Origin: Granulosicoccaceae bacterium
Lineage (GTDB): Bacteria > Pseudomonadota > Gammaproteobacteria > Granulosicoccales > Granulosicoccaceae
Assembly: GCA_020629835.1 (NCBI GenBank)
Contig: JAHDCO010000001.1
Coordinates: 62,001-126,000, forward strand
Length of the DNA stretch: 64,000 nucleotides
Direction: 5' to 3'
Made by a program: the position numbers and the translations under genes. Shown piece by piece: positions 16,702-25,246 of the stretch; position 1 is the first letter of the stretch; each line of letters begins with the position of its first letter. Under the pieces are notes generated by a model. It did no database searches. It was given only the letters and a program-made list of their open reading frames with translations, and was not told the origin of the DNA.

Positions 16702-17846
16702 TGAGCCGCAAAAAAGTCAGGGCGGCGTTTTATCGCGGCGGGACGTCCAAAGCGGTGATGTTTAACGCAGCGGATTTGCCTGCTGACAAAGCGCTTCGTG
16801 ATCGTATCTTTTTGCAGGTGATGGGCAGCCCTGATGCCTACGGCCGCCAACTTGACGGGATGGGCGGCGGACTGTCGTCACTATCAAAAGTCGTCATCGT
16901 GGAGGCTTCATCGCGTGATGACGCGGACATCGATTACACCTTTGTCCAGATCGCTGTGGGCGAACCCGTGGCTGACTATGGACAGCTGTGCGGGAATATG
17001 TCGTCGGCTGTCGGTCCATTCGCGCTGGAAGAGGGCCTGGTAAGTGCCACCGGTAGCCAAACGGTGGTGCGCGTCCACAACACCAACACCGGCAAGGTGT
17101 TTCATTCGCGCTTCGCTACCAAAGATGGACTCGCCGTGGAAGAGGGGGAATTTGAGATTCCGGGGGTAACGCAGCCAGGCGCTAAGGTACAACTGGATTT
17201 TCTTGACCCGGGTGGGTCGCGCACAGGTCAGCTGATGCCAACCGGACACGCCGTGCAAACGCTGGACGTACCCGGGCATGGCACATTTACCGTTTCAATG
17301 ATTGATGCCTCCAACCCGGTCGTTTTCGTTCAGGCCACCGACTTAGGCGTGCGTGGGGACGAAAGCCCGATGGATCTCGACGCCAACGTGGCACTGTGTC
17401 AAACACTAGAAGCGATTCGTCAGCACGGCGCTGTCGCCATGGGCTTGGCTGCAGAGCCTCAGGACACAGAATTGTCCACGCCTAAGGTGGCAATTGTTGC
17501 CTCTCCTTCGGAGTTTGTTGCACTGGATGGTCGAACCTATGCGCCTGTGGACTATCACGCCTCGGTAAGGCTTGTATCAATGGGGAATTTTCACCGAGCC
17601 ATCACGCTGACAGGTGCGTTGTGTGTGGCCGTTGCAGCGCGAATTCCGGGTACGCTCATCGCCCATCACGTTCCGCCGTCGGTCGACGTTCTGATTGGCA
17701 ACCCATCCGGGGTTCTGCCGGTGCAAGCCGAAGTCAGTGAGGGGCCAGATGGCCTGATCGCCCATTCTGCGACCACTTTTCGAACCCAGCGCCGAATCAT
17801 GGAAGGCTATTTGGCTTATTCATCCGGGCTGGAGGCGCTGGCATGA
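16701..17846 (+). CDS. prpF: PrpF-family aconitate isomerase
   Basis: This 381-residue cytoplasmic protein has the diaminopimelate-epimerase-like fold used by PrpF. Members isomerise aconitate-type double bonds, such as trans- to cis-2-methylaconitate for AcnD, or tautomerise oxalomesaconate. Family blocks are AAFYRGGTSKAVMF at the N terminus, LDGMGGGLSSLSKV, DYGQLCGNMSSAVGPFALEEG, GHAVQTLDVPG and the C-terminal HHVPPSVDVLIGNPSGVLPV. Its start codon overlaps the stop of the hydratase, so the two are translationally coupled. With prpB downstream, a role in the methylcitrate pathway is the simplest reading. Confidence 0.9.
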   Translation: MSRKKVRAAFYRGGTSKAVMFNAADLPADKALRDRIFLQVMGSPDAYGRQLDGMGGGLSSLSKVVIVEASSRDDADIDYTFVQIAVGEPVADYGQLCGNMSSAVGPFALEEGLVSATGSQTVVRVHNTNTGKVFHSRFATKDGLAVEEGEFEIPGVTQPGAKVQLDFLDPGGSRTGQLMPTGHAVQTLDVPGHGTFTVSMIDASNPVVFVQATDLGVRGDESPMDLDANVALCQTLEAIRQHGAVAMGLAAEPQDTELSTPKVAIVASPSEFVALDGRTYAPVDYHASVRLVSMGNFHRAITLTGALCVAVAARIPGTLIAHHVPPSVDVLIGNPSGVLPVQAEVSEGPDGLIAHSATTFRTQRRIMEGYLAYSSGLEALA

Positions 17847-17848
17847 AC

Positions 17849-17856
17849 TGTATACA
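17849..17856. promoter_or_regulatory. Candidate GntR-type operator palindrome
   Basis: TGTATACA is a perfect 8-bp palindrome directly after the prpF stop codon and 90 bp before tctC. TGTATACA-like cores are common operators of FadR-subfamily GntR regulators. No such regulator gene is in the window, and an 8-bp palindrome can occur by chance. Confidence 0.25.
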
Positions 17857-17938
17857 CTGAAGTACCCATTGCTCCTGTGTGCCGCAGCGCAATGCAAATC
17901 TGGATTAAACATACTAACTAGAGAGGAGAATCCAACCA

Positions 17939-18922
17939 ATGGCAATTTTTAAATCAACCTGGCGCGCCGCAATGGTGGCTGCCGCAACCTTCATGCTTGC
18001 AGGACCTGTCCATGCTGATGGCCATCAGGTGCTCGAGAGCATTCACTTTTTAATCCCTGGTGGAGCCGGTGGTGGCTGGGATGGCACAGCACGAGGCACG
18101 GGTGAAGCGCTGACTAATGCTGGGCTTGTTGGCTCTGCTTCCTACGAAAACATGTCTGGTGGCGGCGGCGGTAAAGCCATCGCGTACCTGATCGAGAATG
18201 CGGAAAGTAACCACGGCACGCTGATGGTTAATTCAACTCCCATCGTGATTCGTTCACTGACGGGTGTATTCCCGCAAAGCTTTCGCGATTTGACCCTGGT
18301 TGCGGGCACCATTGGCGACTACGCAGCAATCGTTGTTGGCAAGGACAGCGCAATCAACTCGATGGATGATCTGGTTAAAGCGTATGCGGCTGATCCTAAC
18401 GGCACAGCTGTTGGCGGTGGCTCAGTTCCTGGCGGTATGGACCATCTTGTTGCCGCCATGGTTATGGAAGCAGCCGGTCAGGATCCGATCGGCGTTAAAT
18501 ACCTGGCCTACGATGGTGGTGGTCAGGCGATGGCAGCCCTTCTGTCTGGCGAAATCAAAGCCTTGTCGACCGGTTTCTCAGAAGCCGTTGAGTTGGCTAA
18601 TGCGGGCGAAGTCAAGATCATCGGTGTGACTTCCGACGAGCGTGTTGACGCTGCACCGGATGCACCAACCATGATGGAACAGGGCATCGACACAACGTTC
18701 GTTAACTGGCGTGGTTTTTTCGCAGCTCCCGGCCTGCCTGATGACAAGTTGACGATGTATAAGGACGCCATCGCGATGATGTACGAAACGCCTGAGTGGG
18801 AAGAGGTGCGTGCGCGTAATGGTTGGGCGAACATCCACAACCCAGGTGATGAATTCGAAGCTTTCCTTGAGAACCAGGAAGAAGTGATCGGGACCTTAAT
18901 GAAAAAGTTAGGTTTCCTTTAA
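17939..18922 (+). CDS. tctC: TctC-type periplasmic tricarboxylate-binding protein
   Basis: This 327-residue substrate-binding protein belongs to a tripartite tricarboxylate transporter. The signal peptide is MAIFKSTWRAAMVAAATFML, with cleavage expected after VHA near residue 26. Family features are IHFLIPGGAGGGWDGTARGT, YENMSGGGGGKAIAYL, the VGGGSVPGGMDHL loop that binds carboxylates, and a C-terminal WRGFFAAPGLPDDK segment. GAGGAGA ahead of ATG 17939 is a strong ribosome site. A perfect hairpin follows the stop codon, which fits the usual need for more binding protein than permease. Ligand specificity cannot be read from the sequence; the neighbours point to methylcitrate or a related tricarboxylate. 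Confidence 0.93.
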   Translation: MAIFKSTWRAAMVAAATFMLAGPVHADGHQVLESIHFLIPGGAGGGWDGTARGTGEALTNAGLVGSASYENMSGGGGGKAIAYLIENAESNHGTLMVNSTPIVIRSLTGVFPQSFRDLTLVAGTIGDYAAIVVGKDSAINSMDDLVKAYAADPNGTAVGGGSVPGGMDHLVAAMVMEAAGQDPIGVKYLAYDGGGQAMAALLSGEIKALSTGFSEAVELANAGEVKIIGVTSDERVDAAPDAPTMMEQGIDTTFVNWRGFFAAPGLPDDKLTMYKDAIAMMYETPEWEEVRARNGWANIHNPGDEFEAFLENQEEVIGTLMKKLGFL

Positions 18923-18929
18923 GCGTTAC

Positions 18930-18969
18930 GCGTGAAACCAACTTACCCGCGGGTGGGTTGGTTTCACGC
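18930..18969 (+). terminator. Intra-operon hairpin after tctC
   Basis: Perfect 13-bp arms (18930-18942 GCGTGAAACCAAC and 18957-18969 GTTGGTTTCACGC) are extended by an inner CCCGCGGG. No T-run follows. Placed between tctC and prpB, it most likely stabilises the upstream tctC mRNA or causes partial termination. Confidence 0.75.
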
Positions 18970-18989
18970 CATATTAAAAGGATCTCCCC

Positions 18990-19898
18990 ATCATCCGATC
19001 CACACTGAGCTCGTCGGATAAGCGAGCGGCCTTCCGGCTAGCGCTGTCGAGCGGGAAAATCATTCGTGCGCCTGGCGCTTTTTTGCCGCTGGTTGCTATT
19101 GAAATCGAACGACACGGCTTTGAGGCGATTTATCTGTCCGGCGCGGTGTTAGCGGCTGAGCTTGGCTTGCCGGATATTGGTCTGACGACCATGACCGAAG
19201 TGGCTGATCGTGCTGAACAATTTGCACGAGTGACCAACCTGCCCATTATTCTCGATTGTGACACCGGTTTCGGCGAGCCGATGAACGTTGCTCGGTGTGT
19301 TGAGATCATGGAAAGTCGCGGGATGGCGGCCTTACAGATTGAGGATCAGGAAATGCCCAAACGCTGTGGGCATCTGGATGGGAAGACCTTGGTCTCCATT
19401 GATCAGATGCGACAGCGGATCGGTGCGGCGGTAGCTGCCCGACGTGATCCTGCCACCGTCATCATTGCGCGCACCGATTCGTTTGCCAATGAAGGTATTG
19501 ATGGCGTTATCCAGCGTTCGCAGGCTTATGTTGAGGCAGGTGCGGATGTGATCTTTGCCGAAGCGCTCGCGGGCGCGGACGACTGGAACACGGCTTCGAA
19601 AGCCATTTCAGCACCGCTACTTGCCAACATGACTGAATTTGGTAAGTCTGAATTACTGAGCGCATCCGAGCTGCAAACTCTGGGTGCGAGCGTTGTCATA
19701 TACCCGGTAACGCTACTACGACTTGCCATGGGCACCACGCGAGAGTCTCTGACTGAAATCGCAAGTAAAGGCACCCAGACCGATCTAGTGTCACGCATGC
19801 AGACCCGTGCTGAGCTTTACGAGCTTCTCGACTACGAAGCGTTTAATCGCTTCGACAGTTCAATTTACAACTTCACTCTTCAAACTGAGGAGGACTGA
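18990..19898 (+). CDS. prpB: 2-Methylisocitrate lyase PrpB, apparent ATC start
   Basis: This enzyme cleaves 2-methylisocitrate to succinate and pyruvate in the cytoplasm. Recognisable blocks are YLSGAVLAAELGLPDIGL, LPIILDCDTGFGEP, the catalytic loop PKRCGHLDGK, VIIARTDSFANEG, LANMTEFGKSELLS and the C-terminal GTQTDLVSRMQTRAELYE. The first usable TTG is at 19083 and would remove the beginning of the barrel. In frame upstream there is no ATG, GTG or TTG before the stop at 18975. AAAAGGA stands 7 nt before ATC 18990; starting there gives 302 residues, with KRCGH at 124-128, close to its place in E. coli PrpB. tctB follows after 3 nt. Carboxyphosphonoenolpyruvate or oxaloacetate chemistry in the same superfamily is less likely. 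Confidence 0.88.
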   Translation: MIRSTLSSSDKRAAFRLALSSGKIIRAPGAFLPLVAIEIERHGFEAIYLSGAVLAAELGLPDIGLTTMTEVADRAEQFARVTNLPIILDCDTGFGEPMNVARCVEIMESRGMAALQIEDQEMPKRCGHLDGKTLVSIDQMRQRIGAAVAARRDPATVIIARTDSFANEGIDGVIQRSQAYVEAGADVIFAEALAGADDWNTASKAISAPLLANMTEFGKSELLSASELQTLGASVVIYPVTLLRLAMGTTRESLTEIASKGTQTDLVSRMQTRAELYELLDYEAFNRFDSSIYNFTLQTEED

Positions 19899-19901
19899 GT
19901 T

Positions 19902-20381
19902 ATGGCTCTTGACCGATGGATCGCATTTTTTTTACTGCTGGCCTTTGCGATTTATGGCTACACAGCCTTTTTTACGATGGACGAGCTGCTACCGCCTATC
20001 ATGCAAAGAAATCCGGTTTGGCCCTCCAGCTTTCCAAAAGTCTTAGCCATCGGTGGCACCGTCTCTGCGTTAATCGTGTTGCTGGGCTTTGAAAAATCCT
20101 CTGACCCTGACGCAGCAGACATTAACTATCGAAAGCTCACTCAGTACAAACTGGGTCAGGCACTCGGTCTCCTTGGCTTAATGGTTGTGTACGCGCTCGT
20201 GTTGCGCCCGTTGGGCTTTATTGTGGCTACATTCTTATTCCTCGCCCTTGGCAGCCTTGTGCTCGGTGAACGTCGATACCTGATAATCGCCATCGTATCG
20301 GGTCTGGCGGCTGGCGGAATTTGGTATCTCGTTAATGTTGTGTTGGGCATATTCCTGCCAGCGCTACCTAGCTTCATGTAA
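19902..20381 (+). CDS. tctB: TctB-type small membrane subunit
   Basis: This 159-residue inner-membrane protein with about four hydrophobic segments is the poorly conserved small subunit of the tripartite tricarboxylate transporter. The segments lie at about residues 5-22 (WIAFFLLLAFAIYGYTAFF), 45-62, 85-103 and 110-150. It partners TctA in the membrane and does not bind substrate by itself. It starts 3 nt after the prpB stop, with GAGGA upstream, and lies 12 nt ahead of tctA, which fixes its identity. Confidence 0.88.
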   Translation: MALDRWIAFFLLLAFAIYGYTAFFTMDELLPPIMQRNPVWPSSFPKVLAIGGTVSALIVLLGFEKSSDPDAADINYRKLTQYKLGQALGLLGLMVVYALVLRPLGFIVATFLFLALGSLVLGERRYLIIAIVSGLAAGGIWYLVNVVLGIFLPALPSFM

Positions 20382-20393
20382 GAGAGGTTTCCC

Positions 20394-21911
20394 ATGCTCG
20401 AAGGTCTCATGATCGGCCTCACCACGGCACTGTCAACTCAAAACCTCATTCTGGTTGTCGGTGGGTGTCTGGTAGGAACGTTTATCGGCATGCTCCCCGG
20501 TCTTGGGCCGATGTCGATCATCGCTATCATGATTCCCATCGCGGTCACGATTGGTGATGCCTCTGCAGCGTTGATTCTTTTGGCAGGGGTGTACTACGGC
20601 GCGGTATTTGGTGGATCCACCTCGTCAATTCTGATCAATGCACCCGGTGTGGCATCCACCGTAGCAACCAGTTTTGATGGTTACCCGCTCACGCGTCAGG
20701 GTAAGGCCGGCAAGGCTTTAACCATAGCGGCCATATCCTCTTTCGCGGGCGGTACGATTGGAGCGATTCTCTTGTTGGTCTTTGCGCCGATGCTGGCAAG
20801 CGTGGCACTGCTGTTCCATTCGTCGGAATACTTTGCACTGATGGTTGTCGGCTTGTCGGCTATCGCAGCCTTCGCCGGTACCGGCCAGGTGTTTAAAGCG
20901 CTGCTTATGACTTTCCTTGGTCTGGCGCTGGGGACCGTGGGTGAGGGTGTGTTATTTAATATGCCGCGTTTTACCGGCGGTATTCTGGATCTGCAATCGG
21001 GATTCGGGTTTATCACGCTGGCGATGGCGATGTTTGCGCTGCCTGAAGCGCTTTATCTCGTGCTTGACCCCGATCGTTCTAAACAAACCGGTGCGGGTGG
21101 GAAAATCAAGGATCTTCGCATCACCAAAGATGAGGCTAAATCGATTGCGCCTGTGATTGGTCGCCAATCCATTCAGGGTTTCTTAATTGGTGTGCTGCCC
21201 GGAGCAGGTGCAACGATCGCATCATTTTTAGGCTATGCCGTAGAACGCAACCTGGCTACGAAAGAAGAACAAGCAAAATTTGGTAAAGGCTCTGTAAAAG
21301 GTTTGGCAGCACCTGAATCAGCAAACAATGCCGCCTGCACGGGTTCCTTTGTACCGCTGCTTACCTTGGGCATTCCCGGGTCAGGGACAACAGCGATACT
21401 GCTGGGTGCGCTTATCGCGTTGAATGTATCGCCCGGGCCGCGGCTGATGATTGATGATCCAGAGATCTTCTGGGCTGTGATTATCTCGATGTACATCGGC
21501 AACCTGGTGCTGTTGATTTTGAACCTGCCGTTGATTCCGTACATTGCAAAGGTACTGGCTGTGCCTCGCAATTATCTGATCCCATTCATCCTCTTCTTTA
21601 CGTTGATGGGGGCTTATATCGGGCAAAACAACGCAACGGAATTACTGATTCTCGTGGGCTTTGGTGTTGTAGCAACCGCCTTTCGATTTGCTGACTATCC
21701 GCTTGCGCCGTTATTGATCGGATTCATTCTTGGCCCTCTATTAGAGAACAACTTCGCCCGTTCCATGCAACTCTACGATGGCATTGCTTTCATTTGGCAG
21801 CGCCCGATGACGATGGTTTTGTTGATACTTGCTGTGCTGCTGATCCTGTTGCCTGGTTTCCGTGCGCGGCGGGCTGCAGCGCGAGCAAAAGGCGCCGCTG
21901 ATGGTGACTGA
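20394..21911 (+). CDS. tctA: TctA-type large permease subunit
   Basis: This 505-residue inner-membrane permease of a tripartite tricarboxylate transporter has about 12 membrane segments and the repeated family motif seen as GTFIGMLPGLGPMSIIAIMI in the first half and LIGVLPGAGATIASFLGYAV in the second. Other TctA hallmarks are GVYYGAVFGGSTSSILINAP and CTGSFVPLLTLGIPGSGTTA. Solute delivered by TctC is moved by a sodium or proton gradient. AGAGAGG precedes ATG 20394. It closes the hydratase-prpF-tctC-prpB-tctB-tctA unit; a hairpin lies between its end and the convergent RND gene. Confidence 0.95.
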   Translation: MLEGLMIGLTTALSTQNLILVVGGCLVGTFIGMLPGLGPMSIIAIMIPIAVTIGDASAALILLAGVYYGAVFGGSTSSILINAPGVASTVATSFDGYPLTRQGKAGKALTIAAISSFAGGTIGAILLLVFAPMLASVALLFHSSEYFALMVVGLSAIAAFAGTGQVFKALLMTFLGLALGTVGEGVLFNMPRFTGGILDLQSGFGFITLAMAMFALPEALYLVLDPDRSKQTGAGGKIKDLRITKDEAKSIAPVIGRQSIQGFLIGVLPGAGATIASFLGYAVERNLATKEEQAKFGKGSVKGLAAPESANNAACTGSFVPLLTLGIPGSGTTAILLGALIALNVSPGPRLMIDDPEIFWAVIISMYIGNLVLLILNLPLIPYIAKVLAVPRNYLIPFILFFTLMGAYIGQNNATELLILVGFGVVATAFRFADYPLAPLLIGFILGPLLENNFARSMQLYDGIAFIWQRPMTMVLLILAVLLILLPGFRARRAAARAKGAADGD

Positions 21912-21933
21912 AGTTAAAACGTGATGGTTAGCA

Positions 21934-21971
21934 GGCGATTGGCCAGCACGCGCAAACGTGCAGCCATCGCC
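21934..21971. terminator. Hairpin between convergent tctA and RND genes
   Basis: An imperfect stem pairs GGCGAT with ATCGCC on the outside and GCACG with CGTGC on the inside around a CGCAAA loop. No T-run follows on either strand, so it may be a factor-assisted end shared by both transcripts. Confidence 0.45.
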
Positions 21972-21982
21972 GCTATGCATGC

Positions 21983-24900
21983 CTAGGTTGATGCAGCCGT
22001 TGTCTGATTGGCAGACGCCGTCGCTGACTTCAATGCACTGGCTTTACGGGCCGCTTTCTTATGCTTTCGAACTTTAATTGAAGCGCTAACCTTCGCCCCT
22101 AACACCAACAAGCACGGCGTTAAGAACAGCGTCAGTAACGTGGTAAACGCTAAGCCACCGGCTATGGCGCTGGCCATCTGAGTCCACCACATAGTGGATG
22201 GAGCACCGAAGGTAATGGTGCGTTCCAACAGGCTGATGTTCATCGATAACACCATGGGCATTAAGCCCAGGATGGTGGTGATGGCGGTCAGTAATACCGG
22301 ACGCGCGCGGACAGCACCGGTAAGTAATGCAGCATCGATAGCGGCCGCACCGGCCGCGCGAAAGCGGTTGTAAGTATCAATCAGCACGATGTTGTTGTTC
22401 ACGACAATGCCGGCTAACGCAATGATGCCGATCCCCACCATCACAACGCCGAAGGTTTGCTTGGCGAGCATCAGGCCAATCAAAACACCGGATGTAGAAA
22501 ACACGATGGCACTCAGTATTAGTAGTGCGTGGTACACACTGTTGAACTGAGTGACCAGGATAACCATCATCAAAAATATGGCCGTAATGAATGCAGTGGC
22601 CAGAAATATCATTGCCTCCTGTTGCTCTTCGGCTTCACCTTTAAAGTTGATTGATACCTCGGGGTCCTGCGGGCCGTTCTGTAGCGCTTCCTGCAGTAAC
22701 TTTAATTGCGTATCGGGTATAAAGCCTTCAGCCATGTTGGCTTCAACGGTGATTACGCGCTGCGTATCCACGCGTGTAATGGTGCCGGTTTTCTGTACCG
22801 GTTGAATAGAGACAAAGTTGCTCAGGGGTACCATGCCGCGTGGCGTTCCAATGCGAATGTTTTTGATTTGATCCAGGGTTCGGTTTTCAACCGGGTAACG
22901 CACCCGAATATCCAGTTCGTCCGTGGCGTCGTCGGGTCGGTAACCTGCCACTCGTATACCACTGGTAATCATTTGTACTGCGTTGCCGATCATGGCGATA
23001 TCCACACCATTGCGCGCCGCTTGTTCTCGATCTACCGCCAGTTCCCATTCAATGCCGGGTAGGGCGCGGTTATCACTGATTTCTACAAAGCCGCCAACCT
23101 CATTCATCAAGTTGCGTAAGTACACCACCGCTTGTTCCTGCTTTTGATCACTGCGCGCACTGACTTGTATGTTGATGGGCTTGCCACCGCCGCCCGGTCC
23201 GCCTTCGTTCTTGGCAAACTCGAGTTTAATACCGGGTATGTGACTGGTTTTTTCGCGTAGCTCTTCGATGATGTCGACCACTTTTGGCCGCGTGTTCCAC
23301 GGAGTGAGCTCTAATACGATACTACCGATTTTGTCGGCAGCGCTATTGTCGGCCCCACCGCCACCGCCTGTTTTTGCATAGACGGTTCGTACGCCCTCCT
23401 GCTCGTATAGATAAGACTCGACATTGCGCACGATGGCATCTTGTTCAAAGATCGATAAGTCACCACGGGCGTACACTTGCACCGCCATAGACTCTGGCTC
23501 GATATCCGGGAAGAATTCAACCCCGCGGCCAAGTACCCCATACACAAAGTAGGTAACGATGGTAAAACCCAGTACAAACAGAAAGGTGATAAACGGGCCG
23601 CGTAACAGCACGTGCAGGAATTTTAAATAACCACTTTTAAAACCTGTGGTGCCATCGTGAATATCGCGGGCACTGATTTGACCCGCGTTAGCCGCCATGT
23701 CAGGATTTTGCAATAGGCGACGCAGGGCCGCTTTAGGGTCATTACTGACGTCCTGCTTTTCCGTTGTCTTAGGGGGGTTACGCCCAATCAGTTTTCCCAA
23801 CACCGGAATGAACACCAGTGCCATAGCCAATGAAGCAATCAGGCAGGTGATGACCGTGATAGGCATGTACTTCATAAATTGCCCGATAACACCAGGCCAA
23901 AACAGTAACGGGGTAAATACCGCAATGGTTGTGAACGTAGAGGCTGTAACGGGCCAGGCCATACGCTTAGCTGCCGCGCGGTAAGCCTCATCCTTACTCA
24001 TGCCATCTTCTATATTCCGGTCGGCCAGTTCGGTCACGATGATCGCGCCATCAACCAACATACCGACAACCAGGATCAAGCTGAATAACACCACAACATT
24101 CATCGTGAAGCCCAGCATATTGATAACAAAGATGCCTGCTAAAAATGAACCCGGTATCGCGACACCTACCAATAACGCAGACCGAAAACCCAAAGCTGCC
24201 ATGATGACAATCATTACCAGCACAATGCCCGAGACCACATTGTTCTGCAGATCTGTCAGCATGGTGCGTGTTTCTTTCGCTTTGTCCTGGTGATAACGAA
24301 CAATCAAACTCTCTGGCAGTCGCGCTTGCTCTTCAGCGATGATTTGGCGCACCGATTCAATCGTACTTATAACGTTTGCACCCAGTCGTTTAGAGATCTC
24401 CAGGACCAACGTCGGGGAGCCGTTTAAACGGGCAAAGCTATGAGGGTCTTTAAATGTCCGTCGTACTTCAGCCACATCACCAAAAGTAACCACGTTATTA
24501 CCGTCTACTTTGACCGGTAGGCTCATGACGTCGTTAATGTTCTCGATAACGCCGGGCACCTTTAACACCATGCGCCCGACGCCGGTATCAATCGCGCCTG
24601 CGGCAACCAGTAAGTTGTTTGATTGAATCAGTGAAAAGAGCTCGTTGAAGTCGACGTTGTATGTTTCCAGTACTACCGGATCAACAATCACTTCCAAAAC
24701 TTCTTCGCGTTCCCCGGCGACGTTTGCTTCCAGCACACCCGGTAACGCTTCCAGTTTGTCTTTGAGTTCTCTGGCGATGGTGACCAGGGTGCGTTCGGGT
24801 AAGTTGCCCGACAGGCTCACACTTAACACCGGAAACAAAGCAACATTAACTTCATTCACCGTGGGTTCGTCGGCTGCGGCGGGAAGGTTGCTTTTAGCGC

Positions 24901-25243
24901 GCTCAACCTTTTCACGCGCATCCAGTAACGCCTGTTCACCATCAAAGCCTGCATCAAATTCCAATAACACCGACGCGTGACTTTCCGACGCAGTGCTCGA
25001 CATAGTCTTCAGGCCGTCAATGCTTTGCAGTTCTTTTTCCATAGGCCGAACCAGCAGTCGTTCCGCGTCGTCAGGTGATATCCCATCCAGTGACAACGAC
25101 ACGTAGATGATGGGAATCGGAACGTCGGGTTCCATTTCCTTGGGGATGCTGGTGTACGCCAACACACCGGCAACGATCAAAAACACAAACACCATAAAGA
25201 CGGTGCGGCTTCGGTCAAACGCTGCATCGATAATCGCTAGCAT
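21983..25243 (-). CDS. RND-family efflux permease (AcrB-like)
   Basis: This 1086-residue inner-membrane proton-driven exporter has the RND architecture: TM1 at the N terminus, a large periplasmic loop, TM2-6, a second loop and TM8-12. The N-terminal pattern KEMEPDVPIPIIYVSLSLDG and the TM4 motif VVGMLVDGAIIVTELADRN are typical. In TM4 the usual Asp-Asp relay reads Asp-Gly (VDG), so one acidic residue is retained, as in some environmental RND subgroups. Its stop codon lies beside the tctA hairpin. The adaptor gene ends 3 nt upstream, so the two are one operon. No TolC-like channel or TetR regulator is encoded here. Substrate is unknown. Confidence 0.93.
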   Translation of the reverse strand: MLAIIDAAFDRSRTVFMVFVFLIVAGVLAYTSIPKEMEPDVPIPIIYVSLSLDGISPDDAERLLVRPMEKELQSIDGLKTMSSTASESHASVLLEFDAGFDGEQALLDAREKVERAKSNLPAAADEPTVNEVNVALFPVLSVSLSGNLPERTLVTIARELKDKLEALPGVLEANVAGEREEVLEVIVDPVVLETYNVDFNELFSLIQSNNLLVAAGAIDTGVGRMVLKVPGVIENINDVMSLPVKVDGNNVVTFGDVAEVRRTFKDPHSFARLNGSPTLVLEISKRLGANVISTIESVRQIIAEEQARLPESLIVRYHQDKAKETRTMLTDLQNNVVSGIVLVMIVIMAALGFRSALLVGVAIPGSFLAGIFVINMLGFTMNVVVLFSLILVVGMLVDGAIIVTELADRNIEDGMSKDEAYRAAAKRMAWPVTASTFTTIAVFTPLLFWPGVIGQFMKYMPITVITCLIASLAMALVFIPVLGKLIGRNPPKTTEKQDVSNDPKAALRRLLQNPDMAANAGQISARDIHDGTTGFKSGYLKFLHVLLRGPFITFLFVLGFTIVTYFVYGVLGRGVEFFPDIEPESMAVQVYARGDLSIFEQDAIVRNVESYLYEQEGVRTVYAKTGGGGGADNSAADKIGSIVLELTPWNTRPKVVDIIEELREKTSHIPGIKLEFAKNEGGPGGGGKPINIQVSARSDQKQEQAVVYLRNLMNEVGGFVEISDNRALPGIEWELAVDREQAARNGVDIAMIGNAVQMITSGIRVAGYRPDDATDELDIRVRYPVENRTLDQIKNIRIGTPRGMVPLSNFVSIQPVQKTGTITRVDTQRVITVEANMAEGFIPDTQLKLLQEALQNGPQDPEVSINFKGEAEEQQEAMIFLATAFITAIFLMMVILVTQFNSVYHALLILSAIVFSTSGVLIGLMLAKQTFGVVMVGIGIIALAGIVVNNNIVLIDTYNRFRAAGAAAIDAALLTGAVRARPVLLTAITTILGLMPMVLSMNISLLERTITFGAPSTMWWTQMASAIAGGLAFTTLLTLFLTPCLLVLGAKVSASIKVRKHKKAARKASALKSATASANQTTAAST

Positions 25244-25246
25244 GGC

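Noticed and set aside
19083-19898. PrpB starting at TTG 19083
   Set aside because: It would delete conserved N-terminal barrel residues and there is no ribosome site before this TTG.
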